Positions 8,428 to 17,740 of a stretch of DNA of 64,000 nucleotides are shown one piece after another. The stretch spans positions 248,001-312,000 of the forward strand of contig NZ_KE386934.1 in NCBI RefSeq assembly GCF_000429645.1, given 5' to 3'. The notes below the pieces were generated by a model that had not been told where the DNA came from, searched no databases, and was given only the letters and a program-made list of their open reading frames with translations. A program made the position numbers and the translations under genes. Source of the DNA: Niveispirillum irakense DSM 11586. Its GTDB lineage: Bacteria > Pseudomonadota > Alphaproteobacteria > Azospirillales > Azospirillaceae. Positions within the stretch are counted from its first letter, which is position 1. Every line of letters begins with the position of its first letter.

Positions 8428-10137
8428 GTGAATATTTCCTGCTGGATGCCGAAGAAGGTTGCCGCCGGGCTGGTCACACTGCTGTTGGCAGGGTCAGCCC
8501 TGGCCGGATCGCCGCCGGAGGATAATGCCAGTGAGATCGCGCGCTATCTGGCTGGTCGCGTGGCACAGAATGCCGGCGACTGGGGCACCGCGGCAGATAA
8601 TCTGGGGGCGGCGCTGCGGAAAGATCCGGAGAATGACGCCTTGCTGCGCCGGACCTTCCTGCTGAATCTCGGTGATGGTGATGATGCCGAAGCCGTGCGG
8701 CTGGCCCGGCGGATGGATGCAGATGCCTCCTATATCGCCAGCATTCTGATCATTGCCGATGATTTGAAGCAGGGGAAAGCCGAAGAAGCGGCCGCCAGGC
8801 TGGCGACCCTGCCCGTCGATGGCTTGTCCCAGTTCATCACCCCCCTGCTCAGCGCCTGGGTTGACGTGGCGCGGGGTGACAAGGAAGGGGCGGTAAACCG
8901 GCTGAAGGCGTTGAAGACCCATGAAGGGTTCGCCGTCATGCAGCAGCTCCAGATCGCGCTGATTGAGGATCTGACGGACGACCATGAGGCTGCCGCCCTG
9001 CATTATGTCGCCGCTGGCGAACGGGGGATGCCCCTGCGCTTGACCTACCTTGTCGGCAATTTCCATGAGCGGGCGGGCAATCGCGATGCAGCACGCCGTC
9101 TGTATGAGGGCTATCGCCGCGCCAATCCCGGAACACTGGCGATGGACGAGACCATTGCACGGCTGAACAAGGGTATCGTGCCGGAACGGCTGGTGAAGGA
9201 CGCCGGAACGGGGCTGGGTGAAGCGCTGTATGAAATGGCCGCCGCCCTGCAACAGGAAAAAGCGCTGGAGATGAGCCTGCTTTATGGTCGGGTATCGCTC
9301 TATCTTGATCCCCACCAGCCCTTGGCCCGCCTGATGGTGGGTGATGTGCTGGCCACCAGGGGCCAGCATGCGGCGGCGCTGCGGGAATATCGGGCGGTAA
9401 AAGCTGATGCCGGCCTGCTTTGGTCGGCCAAGCTTCGTCAGGCCGACACGTTGCGCCAGATGGACCGGATTGATGATGCGGCCAAGGTGCTGGATACCAT
9501 GGCCGCCGACCAGCCGGAGCGGACGGACGCCTTGATGCAGATGGGCGATCTGTATCGCATGGCGCGCCAGCCGCAGAAAGCACTGGTCGCCTATGATCGG
9601 GCCATCGCGCGTATTGACCAGCCGGCCCCCACCGATTGGGCGCTGTTCTATGCCCGTGGCATCTGCCTGGACACAATGGGCGACTGGGCCAAGGCGGAAG
9701 CCGTGATGAAGCAGGCCCTGGCGCTCAGCCCCAATCAGGCCAGCATTTTGAATTATCTGGGCTATTCCTATGTCGATCGCGATATCGACCTGGAAAAAGG
9801 CCGGCAGATGATTGAACAGGCGCTGGCCCTGCGCCCCAAGGACGGTTTCATCATTGATAGCCTGGGCTGGGCCAAGTTCAAGCAGGGGGATTTCCACGGC
9901 GCCGTGGACCTGCTGGAACAGGCAATGGAACTGGAGCCGATGGACCCGTCGATCAGCGACCATCTGGGCGATGCCTATTGGGCGCTGGGCCGCAAGCAGG
10001 AAGCCCGTTTCCAATGGTCCCGCGCCGCGCAGCAGGCGGATAATGAAGGCTTGCGCAAATCAGCGGAAAGCAAGCTGAAGGAAGGACTGGCCACACCGCG
10101 GACAGCATCGGTCCCCCGGGACAACAACGCTAACTGA
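8428..10137 (+). CDS. Exported tetratricopeptide-repeat protein
   Basis: A 569-residue protein from GTG 8428, chosen because AAAGGTGGG lies 8 nt upstream and because it gives a clean signal peptide ending AGSALA; the upstream ATG at 8383 has no ribosome site. Typical TPR units include AGDWGTAADNLGAALRKDPEN, the consecutive repeats around NQASILNYLGYSY and KDGFIIDSLGWAKFKQGDFHGAVDLLEQAMEL, and SDHLGDAYWALGRKQEA. Proteins of this size with C-terminal TPRs of this type are common in Rhodospirillales, but their partner is unknown. It is flanked by a terminator downstream. Confidence 0.82.
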   Translation: MNISCWMPKKVAAGLVTLLLAGSALAGSPPEDNASEIARYLAGRVAQNAGDWGTAADNLGAALRKDPENDALLRRTFLLNLGDGDDAEAVRLARRMDADASYIASILIIADDLKQGKAEEAAARLATLPVDGLSQFITPLLSAWVDVARGDKEGAVNRLKALKTHEGFAVMQQLQIALIEDLTDDHEAAALHYVAAGERGMPLRLTYLVGNFHERAGNRDAARRLYEGYRRANPGTLAMDETIARLNKGIVPERLVKDAGTGLGEALYEMAAALQQEKALEMSLLYGRVSLYLDPHQPLARLMVGDVLATRGQHAAALREYRAVKADAGLLWSAKLRQADTLRQMDRIDDAAKVLDTMAADQPERTDALMQMGDLYRMARQPQKALVAYDRAIARIDQPAPTDWALFYARGICLDTMGDWAKAEAVMKQALALSPNQASILNYLGYSYVDRDIDLEKGRQMIEQALALRPKDGFIIDSLGWAKFKQGDFHGAVDLLEQAMELEPMDPSISDHLGDAYWALGRKQEARFQWSRAAQQADNEGLRKSAESKLKEGLATPRTASVPRDNNAN

Positions 10138-10155
10138 GCCGGGCTAATTGAGCCG

Positions 10156-10198
10156 GTGAAGGGCAGGATGGCGGATGATAGCGCGCCCTGCCCTTCAC
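10156..10198. terminator. Hairpin between convergent TPR and AraC genes
   Basis: Perfect 12-bp arms GTGAAGGGCAGG (10156-10167) and CCTGCCCTTCAC (10187-10198) with a 19-nt loop. No long T-run follows on either strand, so termination is inferred from position between convergent stops. Confidence 0.55.
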
Positions 10199-10208
10199 CC
10201 TTTACCTA

Positions 10209-11105
10209 TTACACCGCTTCCCGCAGCCGCCCGACATCACGCAGGGGCGGCATGCCGTAGAGCCGGCTATATTCCCGGCTGAACTGCGATGGGCTTTGAT
10301 AGCCGACGCGCAGGCTGGCCGTACCGGCATCCAGCCCTTCCGCCAGCATCAGGCGTCGCGCCTCATGCAAGCGAAGCTGCTTTTGGTACTGCATCGGGCT
10401 CATCGCCGTCACCGCCTTGAAATGGTGATGCAGGGACGAGACGCTCATATTCACATGCTCGGCCAGTTCCTCAACCCGCAGCGGATCAGCGAAATTGGCC
10501 CGCAGCCAGGCCACGGCGCGCACGATGCGGCTGCTTTGCCCCCCGCCAGACATGATCCGCAGCAAACGTGTGCCGTCCGGGCCGCTCAACACCCGGTACA
10601 GCAATTCCTGTTCAATCAGGGGGGCCATGACCGGAATATCCTGGGGGCGATCCAACAGACGCAGCAGACGCCATGCCGCTTCCAGCAGTTCCGGTGTGGC
10701 GTCACTCACGGCAACGCCGCGGGCACTGCCGCTTTCCACCCCCGCCACGGTCGGCGCACGCAGCAACACTTCGCCCAGTTTTTCCGGATCAATGGCGAAG
10801 GAAAAGCAGAAATGTGGCTGTTCCGCCGATGCCTGCGTGACATGGGCGACCGCCGGCAGATGCAGGGAGTTCAGCAGATACTGGCCCGTCCCATAATGGT
10901 ACGTCTCCGATGCCAGGGTCATGCTTTTCGCCCCCTGCAGCACCAGGGACAGGCCTGGCCGGTACGCACAGGGGATCGGGCTGGTCGGGGTGCTCTGCCG
11001 ATAAAGCCACAGGCGGGGTACAGGTGTGGCATTATCACCGTCCTCCCTGGCGTAACGGGCAAACAGGGATGCCATCTGACCAAGGCTTGGCATTGTATCG
11101 GACAT
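10209..11105 (-). CDS. AraC-family regulator with AraC_N effector domain
   Basis: A 298-residue regulator from ATG 11105. Residues about 20-175 match the AraC_N cupin-type domain (PCAYRPGLSLVLQGAKSM, YGTGQYLLNSLHLPAV). Residues about 195-290 hold the two helix-turn-helix units (LRVEELAEHVNMSVSSLHHHFKAVT and GTASLRVGYQSPSQFSREYSRLYGMPP). The family includes E. coli YqhC, which activates an aldehyde/alcohol reductase next to it. Here the gene is divergent from a zinc alcohol dehydrogenase with a 185-nt gap that holds two direct repeats, so it probably controls that gene. Confidence 0.88.
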   Translation of the reverse strand: MSDTMPSLGQMASLFARYAREDGDNATPVPRLWLYRQSTPTSPIPCAYRPGLSLVLQGAKSMTLASETYHYGTGQYLLNSLHLPAVAHVTQASAEQPHFCFSFAIDPEKLGEVLLRAPTVAGVESGSARGVAVSDATPELLEAAWRLLRLLDRPQDIPVMAPLIEQELLYRVLSGPDGTRLLRIMSGGGQSSRIVRAVAWLRANFADPLRVEELAEHVNMSVSSLHHHFKAVTAMSPMQYQKQLRLHEARRLMLAEGLDAGTASLRVGYQSPSQFSREYSRLYGMPPLRDVGRLREAV

Positions 11106-11190
11106 GGGCAATCGCCTGTAGATCACGAGCTTCTGAGAGTGTGGAACGGTAAACCGGTGTCCCTTCCCTGGAAAGCCTATTAGGGGGCGT

Positions 11191-11221
11191 TTGCAGGATC
11201 AGGCAATAAGCTTGCAGGATC
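11191..11221. promoter_or_regulatory. Direct repeat, likely AraC-type operator
   Basis: The ten-mer TTGCAGGATC occurs twice, at 11191-11200 and 11212-11221, a period of 21 bp or two helical turns. It lies in the divergent gap between the AraC regulator and the alcohol dehydrogenase. Tandem half-sites at this phase are typical of AraC-family operators. Confidence 0.6.
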
Positions 11222-11290
11222 GGTCTACCACCCCAAAGCCCGACTGGTGGATAGTCCCTCACATCCCATCTGGAATATCGAGGATTAAAA

Positions 11291-12334
11291 ATGGCAACCG
11301 CGAAAGCCTATGGCGCCCTGTCGGCCGATGCCAAGCTGGCGCCCTTCACCTTTGAACGTCGCGAACCGACGGCTGACGATGTGGTCATCGAGATCAAATA
11401 TTGCGGCGTCTGCCATTCCGACATTCATCAGGCCCGCAATGAATGGGGCAATTCCCGCTTCCCCATGGTGCCGGGGCACGAGATCGCCGGCATCGTCACC
11501 GCCGTCGGCGCCAATGTGACGAAATTCAAGGTCGGTGACCGGGTTGGTGTTGGCTGCTTCGTCCATTCCTGCACCCAATGCGCCACCCGCGACGTGGATC
11601 TGGAACAGTATCTGCCTGGTCTGGTCCAGACCTATAATGATGTGGAAGCCGATGGCGTCACCCCCACCTATGGCGGCTATTCCGACCATATCGTGGTGCG
11701 GGAAGGCTATGTCCTGTCCATCCCGGACAACCTGCCCCTGGACAGGGCGGCCCCCTTGCTGTGCGCCGGCATTACGCTCTACTCTCCCTTGCGTCACTGG
11801 AACGCCGGTCCCGGCAAGAAGGTGGCCATCCTGGGCATGGGTGGCCTGGGCCATATGGGTGTGAAGCTGGCCCATGCCATGGGCGCAGACGTCACGGTGC
11901 TGAGCCAGAGCCTGTCGAAAGAGGCCGATGGCCGTCGCTTCGGTGCCGACCATTATTACGCCACCGCCGACGCAGACACCTTCACCAAGCTGGCCAACAG
12001 CTTTGATCTGATCGTCTGCACCGTCTCCAGCGAGATCGACTGGAACGCCTATCTGGGCCTGCTGAAGATCGATGGCACCATGGTTATTGTCGGCGTGCCG
12101 GAGAATGCGATTCCGGTCCATGCCTTCGCCTTGGTGCCCGCTCGCCGCTCCCTGGCCGGCTCCATGATCGGGTCGATCAAGGAGACACAGGAAATGCTGG
12201 ATTTCTGCGGCCAGCACGACATCACGGCCGAGATCGAGACCATCGATATCAAGGATATCAATGACGCCTATGAGCGCGTGATCAAAAGCGACGTGCGCTA
12301 TCGTTTCGTGATCGACATGGAAAGCCTGTTCTAG
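11291..12334 (+). CDS. Zinc-dependent NAD(P) alcohol dehydrogenase (YahK/CAD-like)
   Basis: A 347-residue medium-chain dehydrogenase that should interconvert an aldehyde and its alcohol. Catalytic zinc residues are present: C41 in CGVCHSD, H63-E64 in GHE, and the later LLCAG cysteine. The Rossmann motif GMGGLGHMG binds NADP(H). Compared with YahK, the structural-zinc lobe keeps C94 and C97 but has R100 and L108 where the third and fourth cysteines belong, so that zinc is probably absent. GAGGAT precedes the start. The divergent AraC regulator is the likely controller. Confidence 0.88.
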   Translation: MATAKAYGALSADAKLAPFTFERREPTADDVVIEIKYCGVCHSDIHQARNEWGNSRFPMVPGHEIAGIVTAVGANVTKFKVGDRVGVGCFVHSCTQCATRDVDLEQYLPGLVQTYNDVEADGVTPTYGGYSDHIVVREGYVLSIPDNLPLDRAAPLLCAGITLYSPLRHWNAGPGKKVAILGMGGLGHMGVKLAHAMGADVTVLSQSLSKEADGRRFGADHYYATADADTFTKLANSFDLIVCTVSSEIDWNAYLGLLKIDGTMVIVGVPENAIPVHAFALVPARRSLAGSMIGSIKETQEMLDFCGQHDITAEIETIDIKDINDAYERVIKSDVRYRFVIDMESLF

Positions 12335-12335
12335 A

Positions 12336-12436
12336 GCGGATCGCGGAAAAGCGGGATCGCTTTGGAGCGTGAATCAGCTCGCTGAACAAGAACTTGGAGC
12401 CGGGTGCGTTTCCGGTTAAACGCACCCGGCTCCAAG
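12336..12436. repeat. Palindromic intergenic element
   Basis: The segment after the adh stop contains a perfect 19-bp inverted repeat (12393-12411 and 12418-12436) around a 6-nt loop, preceded by a GC-rich block with two GCG-GATCGC-like copies (12337-12361). The composition recalls dispersed palindromic repeats of alphaproteobacterial genomes, but this is the only copy in the window, so the repeat class is not proven. Confidence 0.5.
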
Positions 12437-12445
12437 GCTCCCAAC

Positions 12446-12475
12446 AAAAAGGGGGGCCGTGCCGCCCCCCTTTTT
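12446..12475. terminator. Bidirectional terminator between adh and dxs
   Basis: Twelve-base-pair stem AAAAAGGGGGGC (12446-12457) with GCCCCCCTTTTT (12464-12475) and a 6-nt loop. The A/T ends supply a U-run on either strand, fitting the convergent genes on both sides. Confidence 0.85.
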
Positions 12476-12501
12476 CAGCAGCGTCCCAGGAAGTGCCAAG
12501 G

Positions 12502-14418
12502 TCAAGCCAGGGCCGCCTTGGCCCCATCCGTTCCCAGTGCCTTCAGGGCGGTTTCCACGATATGGCGGGCATTCAGCCCCGCCTCCTCATACTGCTTATA
12601 AGGCGTATCATGGTCCTGATAGATATCGGGCAGGACCATCGGGCGGATCTTGCAGCCATGGTCCAGCAGACCCGTCACCGCCAGATGGTGCAGGACCTGA
12701 CTGCCGAAGCCGCCGACCGACCCTTCTTCAATCGTGATCAGAACATCATGGCTGCGGACCAGCCGCTCGATCAGGTCTGTATCAAGCGGTTTGGCGAATC
12801 GGGCATCGGCCACCGTGGTGGACAGGCCGCGAATACCCAGATCTTCCGCCGCCTTCATCGCCTCCTGCAACCGGGCACCAAAGGACAGGATGGCAACCTT
12901 GCTGCCCTCCTGAAGGATGCGGCCCTTGCCGATGGTCAGCGGCATGCCCTCTGACGGCATGTCGATGCCAACACCTTCACCGCGCGGATAGCGCACGGCA
13001 ATGGGCCCATCCTCATAGGCGGCGCAGGTGGCGACCATATGCACCAGATCGGCCTCGTCCGCCGCTGCCATCACCACCATATTGGGCAGGCAGGCCAGAT
13101 AGGCGACATCAAAGGCGCCGGCATGGGTGGCCCCATCAGCGCCGACCAGCCCGGCCCGGTCGATGGCGAAACGCACCGGCAGGTTCTGCAAGGCCACATC
13201 ATGCACGACCTGATCATAGGCGCGCTGCAGGAAGGTGGAATAGATGGCGCAGAACGGCTTGTACCCTTCCGTCGCCATGCCGGCAGCGAAGGTTACGGCG
13301 TGCTGCTCCGCAATCGCCACATCGAAGCTGCGCTTGGGGAACTGCTTCTGGAACAGGTCCAAGCCAGTGCCAGACGGCATGGCGGCGGTGATGGCGACGA
13401 TCTTGTCGTCCTTCGCGGCCTCTGCGATCAGGGCATCGGCGAAGACGCGGGTATAGCTGGGGGCGTTCGCCTTAGCCTTGGCTTGGGTCCCCGTAATGAC
13501 ATCGAACTTGCCCACCGCGTGCAGCTTGTCGGCGGATGCCTCCGCCGGGGCATAGCCCTTGCCCTTCTGGGTGACGACATGCACCAGTACCGGTCCGCCC
13601 TGCGGATCGTCGCGGACATTTTCCAGTACCGGCAGCAGATGGTCCAGATTATGCCCGTCGATGGGACCAACATAATAGAAGCCCAGTTCTTCAAACAGGG
13701 TGCCGCCCGTGACCATGCCACGGGCATATTCCTCCGCCCGGCGCGCAGCGTTGAGCAGCGGGCGTGGCAGATGTTCGGCCACCTGTTTGGAAAAATCACG
13801 GAAGCCGCGATAGGATTTGGACGAGATCAGCCGTGACAGATAGCCCGAGAGCGCCCCCACCGGCGGCGCGATGGACATGTCATTGTCATTGAGGATGACC
13901 ACGAGGCGGGAATTGGCCGCCCCGGCATTGTTCATCGCCTCATAGGCCATGCCGGCCGACAGGGCGCCGTCGCCAATGATGGCGACGACATTGTTGGTCT
14001 TGCCTGCCAGATCGCGCGCCACCGCCATGCCCAGCCCGGCAGAGATGGAGGTAGAGCTGTGGGCCGTGCCGAACGGGTCGTACTCGCTCTCCGACCGTTT
14101 GGTGAAGCCGGAGAGGCCGCCACCCATGCGCAGGGTACGGATACGGTCCCGCCGCCCGGTCAGGATCTTATGGGGGTAGGATTGGTGACCCACATCCCAG
14201 ATCAACCGATCGTCCGGGGTATCGAAGCAATAATGCAGCGCCACCGTCAGTTCGACCACGCCCAGCCCGGCGCCCAGATGACCACCGGTAACGGAGACAG
14301 CATCAATCGTCTCCGCCCGCAATTCATCGGCCAGTTGGCGAAGCTGTGACGGTTGCAGGCGGCGCAGGTCGGCCGGAACCTTCACCTGGTCCAGCAGCGG
14401 CGTCTTCGACTGGGACAT
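12502..14418 (-). CDS. dxs: 1-deoxy-D-xylulose-5-phosphate synthase
   Basis: A 638-residue thiamine-diphosphate enzyme that condenses pyruvate with glyceraldehyde 3-phosphate, the first step of the MEP isoprenoid pathway. Visible signatures: [16 protein letters not shown], the ThDP/Mg2+ motif [18 protein letters not shown], the [14 protein letters not shown] block with the catalytic Glu, and [10 protein letters not shown]. Length is normal. AGAGGGG precedes the ATG. It lies 18 nt after ispA in the order deacetylase-xseB-ispA-dxs that recurs in alphaproteobacteria, tying substrate supply to prenyl-chain synthesis. Confidence 0.97.
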   Translation of the reverse strand: MSQSKTPLLDQVKVPADLRRLQPSQLRQLADELRAETIDAVSVTGGHLGAGLGVVELTVALHYCFDTPDDRLIWDVGHQSYPHKILTGRRDRIRTLRMGGGLSGFTKRSESEYDPFGTAHSSTSISAGLGMAVARDLAGKTNNVVAIIGDGALSAGMAYEAMNNAGAANSRLVVILNDNDMSIAPPVGALSGYLSRLISSKSYRGFRDFSKQVAEHLPRPLLNAARRAEEYARGMVTGGTLFEELGFYYVGPIDGHNLDHLLPVLENVRDDPQGGPVLVHVVTQKGKGYAPAEASADKLHAVGKFDVITGTQAKAKANAPSYTRVFADALIAEAAKDDKIVAITAAMPSGTGLDLFQKQFPKRSFDVAIAEQHAVTFAAGMATEGYKPFCAIYSTFLQRAYDQVVHDVALQNLPVRFAIDRAGLVGADGATHAGAFDVAYLACLPNMVVMAAADEADLVHMVATCAAYEDGPIAVRYPRGEGVGIDMPSEGMPLTIGKGRILQEGSKVAILSFGARLQEAMKAAEDLGIRGLSTTVADARFAKPLDTDLIERLVRSHDVLITIEEGSVGGFGSQVLHHLAVTGLLDHGCKIRPMVLPDIYQDHDTPYKQYEEAGLNARHIVETALKALGTDGAKAALA

Positions 14419-14436
14419 TCCGACCCCTCTTCTTTC

Positions 14437-15336
14437 TTACGACCGCCGCTCAACGACGAACTGGGCGACCTGACGCAGCATTTCCGCACGCTCGCCGAAG
14501 ATGTCCAGATGCATGGCAGCCTGGTTGGCAAGCCGGCGCGCCTGATCACGCGCCCGCTCCACCCCCAATATAGAAACAAATGTGGCTTTTCCAGCAACGT
14601 CATCACGACCCAGCGGCTTGCCCACTTCGTCCTGAACACCTTCTACATCAAGAAGATCATCGGCAATCTGGAACGCCAGCCCCAGATCATGGGCATAGGC
14701 CTGCAATGCATGGTGCTGCGGCGCGCCGGCCCGGCCCAGAATCGCCCCCGCGCAAGCGGAAAAGGCGATCATGTCACCGGTCTTCATCCGCTGAAGGCGG
14801 GTGATGGCACCGATATCGAAGCTCGTCGTCTCCGCGATCAGGTCCAGCATCTGGCCGCCAACCATGCCCCGGGGCCCGGCGGCCTTGGCCAAGGCTGCCA
14901 CCAGCTTGCAGCGGACCTGCGGGTCTTCATGCGTTTCCGGATCGGCCAGGATTTCGAACGCCTGGGTCAACAGCCCGTCGCCCGCCAGGATGGCCGTTGC
15001 CTCATCGAACTGGACATGCACCGTCTTGCGGCCCCGGCGCAATTCACTGTCATCCATGGCCGGCAGGTCATCATGGATCAGGCTGTAGCAATGGATGAAC
15101 TCCACCGCGGCCGCCGCGCGCAGGGCGCAGGCCGGGTTCACCCCGAACATGCGCGCACTTTCCATGACCAGGAAAGGGCGCAGGCGCTTGCCGCCGCCCA
15201 GACAGCCATAGCGCATGGCATCGAACAACCGCGCCTCTACCAGATCGGCACGGGGCAGCAGCACGTCGATCGCGGCTTCCACCTGTTCGACAGTATCCGC
15301 CATGGCGGCGGTCAGGGTCTTGGGCAGCGAGGGCAT
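14437..15336 (-). CDS. ispA: Farnesyl (polyprenyl) diphosphate synthase
   Basis: A 299-residue class I trans-prenyltransferase making geranyl/farnesyl diphosphate from IPP and DMAPP. Both aspartate-rich motifs are present: HDDLPAMDD near residue 90 and FQIADDLLD near 230, with GGKRLRP for diphosphate binding. ATG 15336 is used here; a TTG at 15345 overlaps the xseB stop and is an equally possible coupled start. The short spacing to xseB and dxs shows one operon. Confidence 0.95.
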   Translation of the reverse strand: MPSLPKTLTAAMADTVEQVEAAIDVLLPRADLVEARLFDAMRYGCLGGGKRLRPFLVMESARMFGVNPACALRAAAAVEFIHCYSLIHDDLPAMDDSELRRGRKTVHVQFDEATAILAGDGLLTQAFEILADPETHEDPQVRCKLVAALAKAAGPRGMVGGQMLDLIAETTSFDIGAITRLQRMKTGDMIAFSACAGAILGRAGAPQHHALQAYAHDLGLAFQIADDLLDVEGVQDEVGKPLGRDDVAGKATFVSILGVERARDQARRLANQAAMHLDIFGERAEMLRQVAQFVVERRS

Positions 15337-15341
15337 TCGGC

Positions 15342-15593
15342 TCAATCCAGTCGGGCGGGTTCGGCGGTGATGCTGCCATCGGCGGCAATGGCGATGCGGT
15401 CGACCTTGGCCTGGGCTTCGCGCAGCTTCAATTCACAATGACGCTTCAGCAGGGTGCCGCGTTCATAGAACTGGATGGCATCATCCAGCTTGGCGCGCCC
15501 TTCCTCTAGCTGGCGCACGATACGCTCCAGCTCGGCGAGCGCATCCTCAAAGCTGAGGGCGGAGATATCGGCTGGCAGGGTCGTCTCGGTCAT
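15342..15593 (-). CDS. xseB: Exodeoxyribonuclease VII small subunit
   Basis: An 83-residue acidic helical protein, typical of XseB. The family pattern LSFEDALAELERIVRQLEEGRAKLDDAIQFYERGTLLKRHCELKLREAQAKV is clear. XseB assembles in several copies with XseA to degrade single-stranded DNA. ATG 15593 begins just before the conserved region; an upstream ATG at 15635 adds 14 poorly conserved residues. xseA is not in the window. Confidence 0.95.
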   Translation of the reverse strand: MTETTLPADISALSFEDALAELERIVRQLEEGRAKLDDAIQFYERGTLLKRHCELKLREAQAKVDRIAIAADGSITAEPARLD

Positions 15594-15711
15594 GGCTTCT
15601 GCACTGCATTGCGGAACGGCGGACTGTATGTCCACCCGCCCGGCGGTTCAAGCACCACAAGCGACGTGGCTGGGTGACGCCGGTTGAGGGTTGAACCGGC
15701 CCGCCTTGCCA

Positions 15712-16644
15712 TCACCCCCCGACCATCAGGGTTTTGACATGGGCCGCCGTGCTGCTGGCCAGCGCCCGCAGATCATATCCCCCTTCCAGCACAGAGACGA
15801 CACGGCCCTTGGCGTGACGATCCGCCACTTCCAGCAACCGGCTGGTCACCCAGGCAAAATCATCATCTGTCAGGTCCAGCCCACCTACCGGGTCGCGCAT
15901 ATGGGCGTCGAACCCGGCGGAGATCATCAGCAGATCGGGACGGAAGGCATCCAGCGCTGGAATCAGTTGCGACTGGATGCCGTGGCGGAATTCCGGGCTG
16001 CCGGACATGGGGGGCAGGCAGACATTGAGCACATTGCCGTAATCCCCCTGCTCCCGCACGGAGCCGGTGCCGGGATAAAGCGGCCATTGATGGGTTGAGG
16101 CATAAAACAGGGCCGAATCATGCTCGCAGAACGTCTGGGTGCCATTGCCGTGATGGACATCGAAATCGACGATGGCGACACGCTTGATCCTGTGGGCGGC
16201 GCGGGCATGGGCGGCCCCCACCGCCACATTGTTGAACAGGCAGAAACCCATTGCCTGATCGGGTTCGGCATGGTGGCCCGGCGGGCGGACAGCGCAGAAG
16301 GCGTTGCGCACTTCCCCACCGCACACCGCATCAACCGCCGCCACCACCGCACCGGCGGCGCGCAAGGCCGCCTCACCCGTGCCGGGCGACAGAACTGTAT
16401 CGCTATCCAGCGACGTATGACCCTCTGCTGGAATCGCCTCTAGCAGGGCGCTGACATGGGCGGGTGGATGCACCCTTTCCAACTGTTCCCGCGTGGCACG
16501 CGGCGCGTCGCGCCGGTCCAGGAACATGAAGCTTTCTTCCTCCAGCGCCGACAGCACCACCCGTAACCGGTCGGCACATTCCGGATGGCCGAAGCCGGTA
16601 TCATGCTCCAGACAATCCAGATGGGTGAAAAGGGCGGTATTCAT
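15712..16644 (-). CDS. Histone deacetylase-like (AcuC/HDAC superfamily) hydrolase
   Basis: A 310-residue zinc-dependent deacetylase of the arginase/deacetylase fold. Motifs: HPECADRL, RPPGHHAE with the catalytic His pair, MGFCLFNNVAVGA, IVDFDVHHGNGTQ with zinc-binding Asp and His, then ISAGFDAH. Bacterial members remove acetyl groups from small molecules or proteins; the substrate is unknown. It heads the xseB-ispA-dxs cluster, a conserved alphaproteobacterial arrangement with no obvious biochemical reason. ATG 16644 starts the conserved sequence; 16671 is a weaker alternative. Confidence 0.92.
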   Translation of the reverse strand: MNTALFTHLDCLEHDTGFGHPECADRLRVVLSALEEESFMFLDRRDAPRATREQLERVHPPAHVSALLEAIPAEGHTSLDSDTVLSPGTGEAALRAAGAVVAAVDAVCGGEVRNAFCAVRPPGHHAEPDQAMGFCLFNNVAVGAAHARAAHRIKRVAIVDFDVHHGNGTQTFCEHDSALFYASTHQWPLYPGTGSVREQGDYGNVLNVCLPPMSGSPEFRHGIQSQLIPALDAFRPDLLMISAGFDAHMRDPVGGLDLTDDDFAWVTSRLLEVADRHAKGRVVSVLEGGYDLRALASSTAAHVKTLMVGG

Positions 16645-16801
16645 CCCAAGCCTTTCAAAGCGTTTCCCCAATCACAACAGATGCCGGCCAGCCCTTGGAT
16701 GGGCAATGTTCTGTAAATACGGCATCTTGGACACCATCATGCCATGCCGGTGGATGGCTGTCTTTGCGCCAAATCATGCGCAGGCTGACCGACCGGGCGA
16801 C

Positions 16802-17056
16802 CTAAGTAGGGGCCCCATGACGGATGCGAAACAGATGAACAGGGCCGGCGGGGTGATCGCCCGCCGCGATGATCTCCAACAATTCATGACCGGATTCGCG
16901 GCAGAATGTCTCAAAATCCTTCAAGGCCACCTTGTCCGTCGCGGTGACCGCAAGCACCTGCCCCCGCGCCATGCCCCGCAAGGCCCGGGCAGCGCGCAAG
17001 ACCGGCATCGGGCATTTCAGCCCCCGGCAATCCAGCTCGATATCGGCGTCCGCCAT
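16802..17056 (-). CDS. tusA: TusA/SirA-family sulfur carrier
   Basis: An 84-residue protein with the family signature LDCRGLKCPMPVLRAARAL; the Cys in C-P-x-P carries the persulfide. TusA proteins relay sulfur in tRNA thio-modification, or in molybdenum-cofactor and sulfur metabolism. No other tus genes are near, so the exact acceptor is open. Confidence 0.85.
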   Translation of the reverse strand: MADADIELDCRGLKCPMPVLRAARALRGMARGQVLAVTATDKVALKDFETFCRESGHELLEIIAAGDHPAGPVHLFRIRHGAPT

Positions 17057-17134
17057 GTCCGCTCCGTCCGGTATTAAGGCAACGGCCCGGCTATGGCCCT
17101 TCGCCCCGCCCCTGTCAATGGCGGCGCCCGGATG

Positions 17135-17542
17135 TCAGGCTTTGCGGCCCAGGGCAGCCGAGCCCAGCAAGAGCCATCCCACAATAAAGGCAAGACCGCC
17201 CAAGGGCGCCACGGCCCCCATCACACTTGGCCCCCACCAGCCCAAGGCGTAAAGCGCGCCGGGAAACAGGATGGACCCGATGGCAAAGGCCAGCCCTGCC
17301 GCCAACAGCCGCCGTGCCGCATGGGGCAGCACCCGGCGCAACAGCACGATCCCGACAAGGGCAACCGCATGGATAAGCTGGTAATGGCTGGCCATCTGCC
17401 ACAGCTCCACCGATCGCGCTGGCCGGATCGCACCCAGCCCATGGCTCGCATAGGCCCCTGCCGCCACGGCTAAGGCCCCGAACAATCCCGCCAGTATCAG
17501 CAAACGGTCAGCCGCAGGATCGGCATGGGCACTGTCGGTCAT
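17135..17542 (-). CDS. DUF423 (YgdD-like) small membrane protein
   Basis: A 135-residue protein starting at ATG 17542 (17545 is an adjacent alternative). It has four hydrophobic segments and the family motifs GAFGAHGL-like AAGAYASHGL, LWQMASHYQLIHAVAL and FPGALYALGW. The far-upstream in-frame ATG at 17689 would add a non-conserved leader. Function of DUF423 is unknown; it is an inner-membrane protein by composition. Confidence 0.85.
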   Translation of the reverse strand: MTDSAHADPAADRLLILAGLFGALAVAAGAYASHGLGAIRPARSVELWQMASHYQLIHAVALVGIVLLRRVLPHAARRLLAAGLAFAIGSILFPGALYALGWWGPSVMGAVAPLGGLAFIVGWLLLGSAALGRKA

Positions 17543-17648
17543 CATGTCCACTCTGGCAGATGGGAAGATCGTGGCGGACCACCATTCTATGGGCACGCAA
17601 GCTGCCATGAAAGATGCCGTCAACCCTTGCGACATTCCGCCAGCCATA

Positions 17649-17684
17649 AAGAAAAAGGGCGGCGCCGGAAAAGCACCGCCCTTT
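17649..17684 (-). terminator. Terminator of the pirin gene
   Basis: On the minus strand a near-perfect stem AAAGGGCGGTGC/GCGCCGCCCTTT (17673-17684 and 17654-17665) runs into TTTTTCTTT. It follows the pirin stop and precedes the DUF423 gene. Confidence 0.8.
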
Positions 17685-17740
17685 GGCAACCGGCCCCGCG
17701 GGGGATCAAACGGGACCGGTTATCATGTCAACAACAGGGA

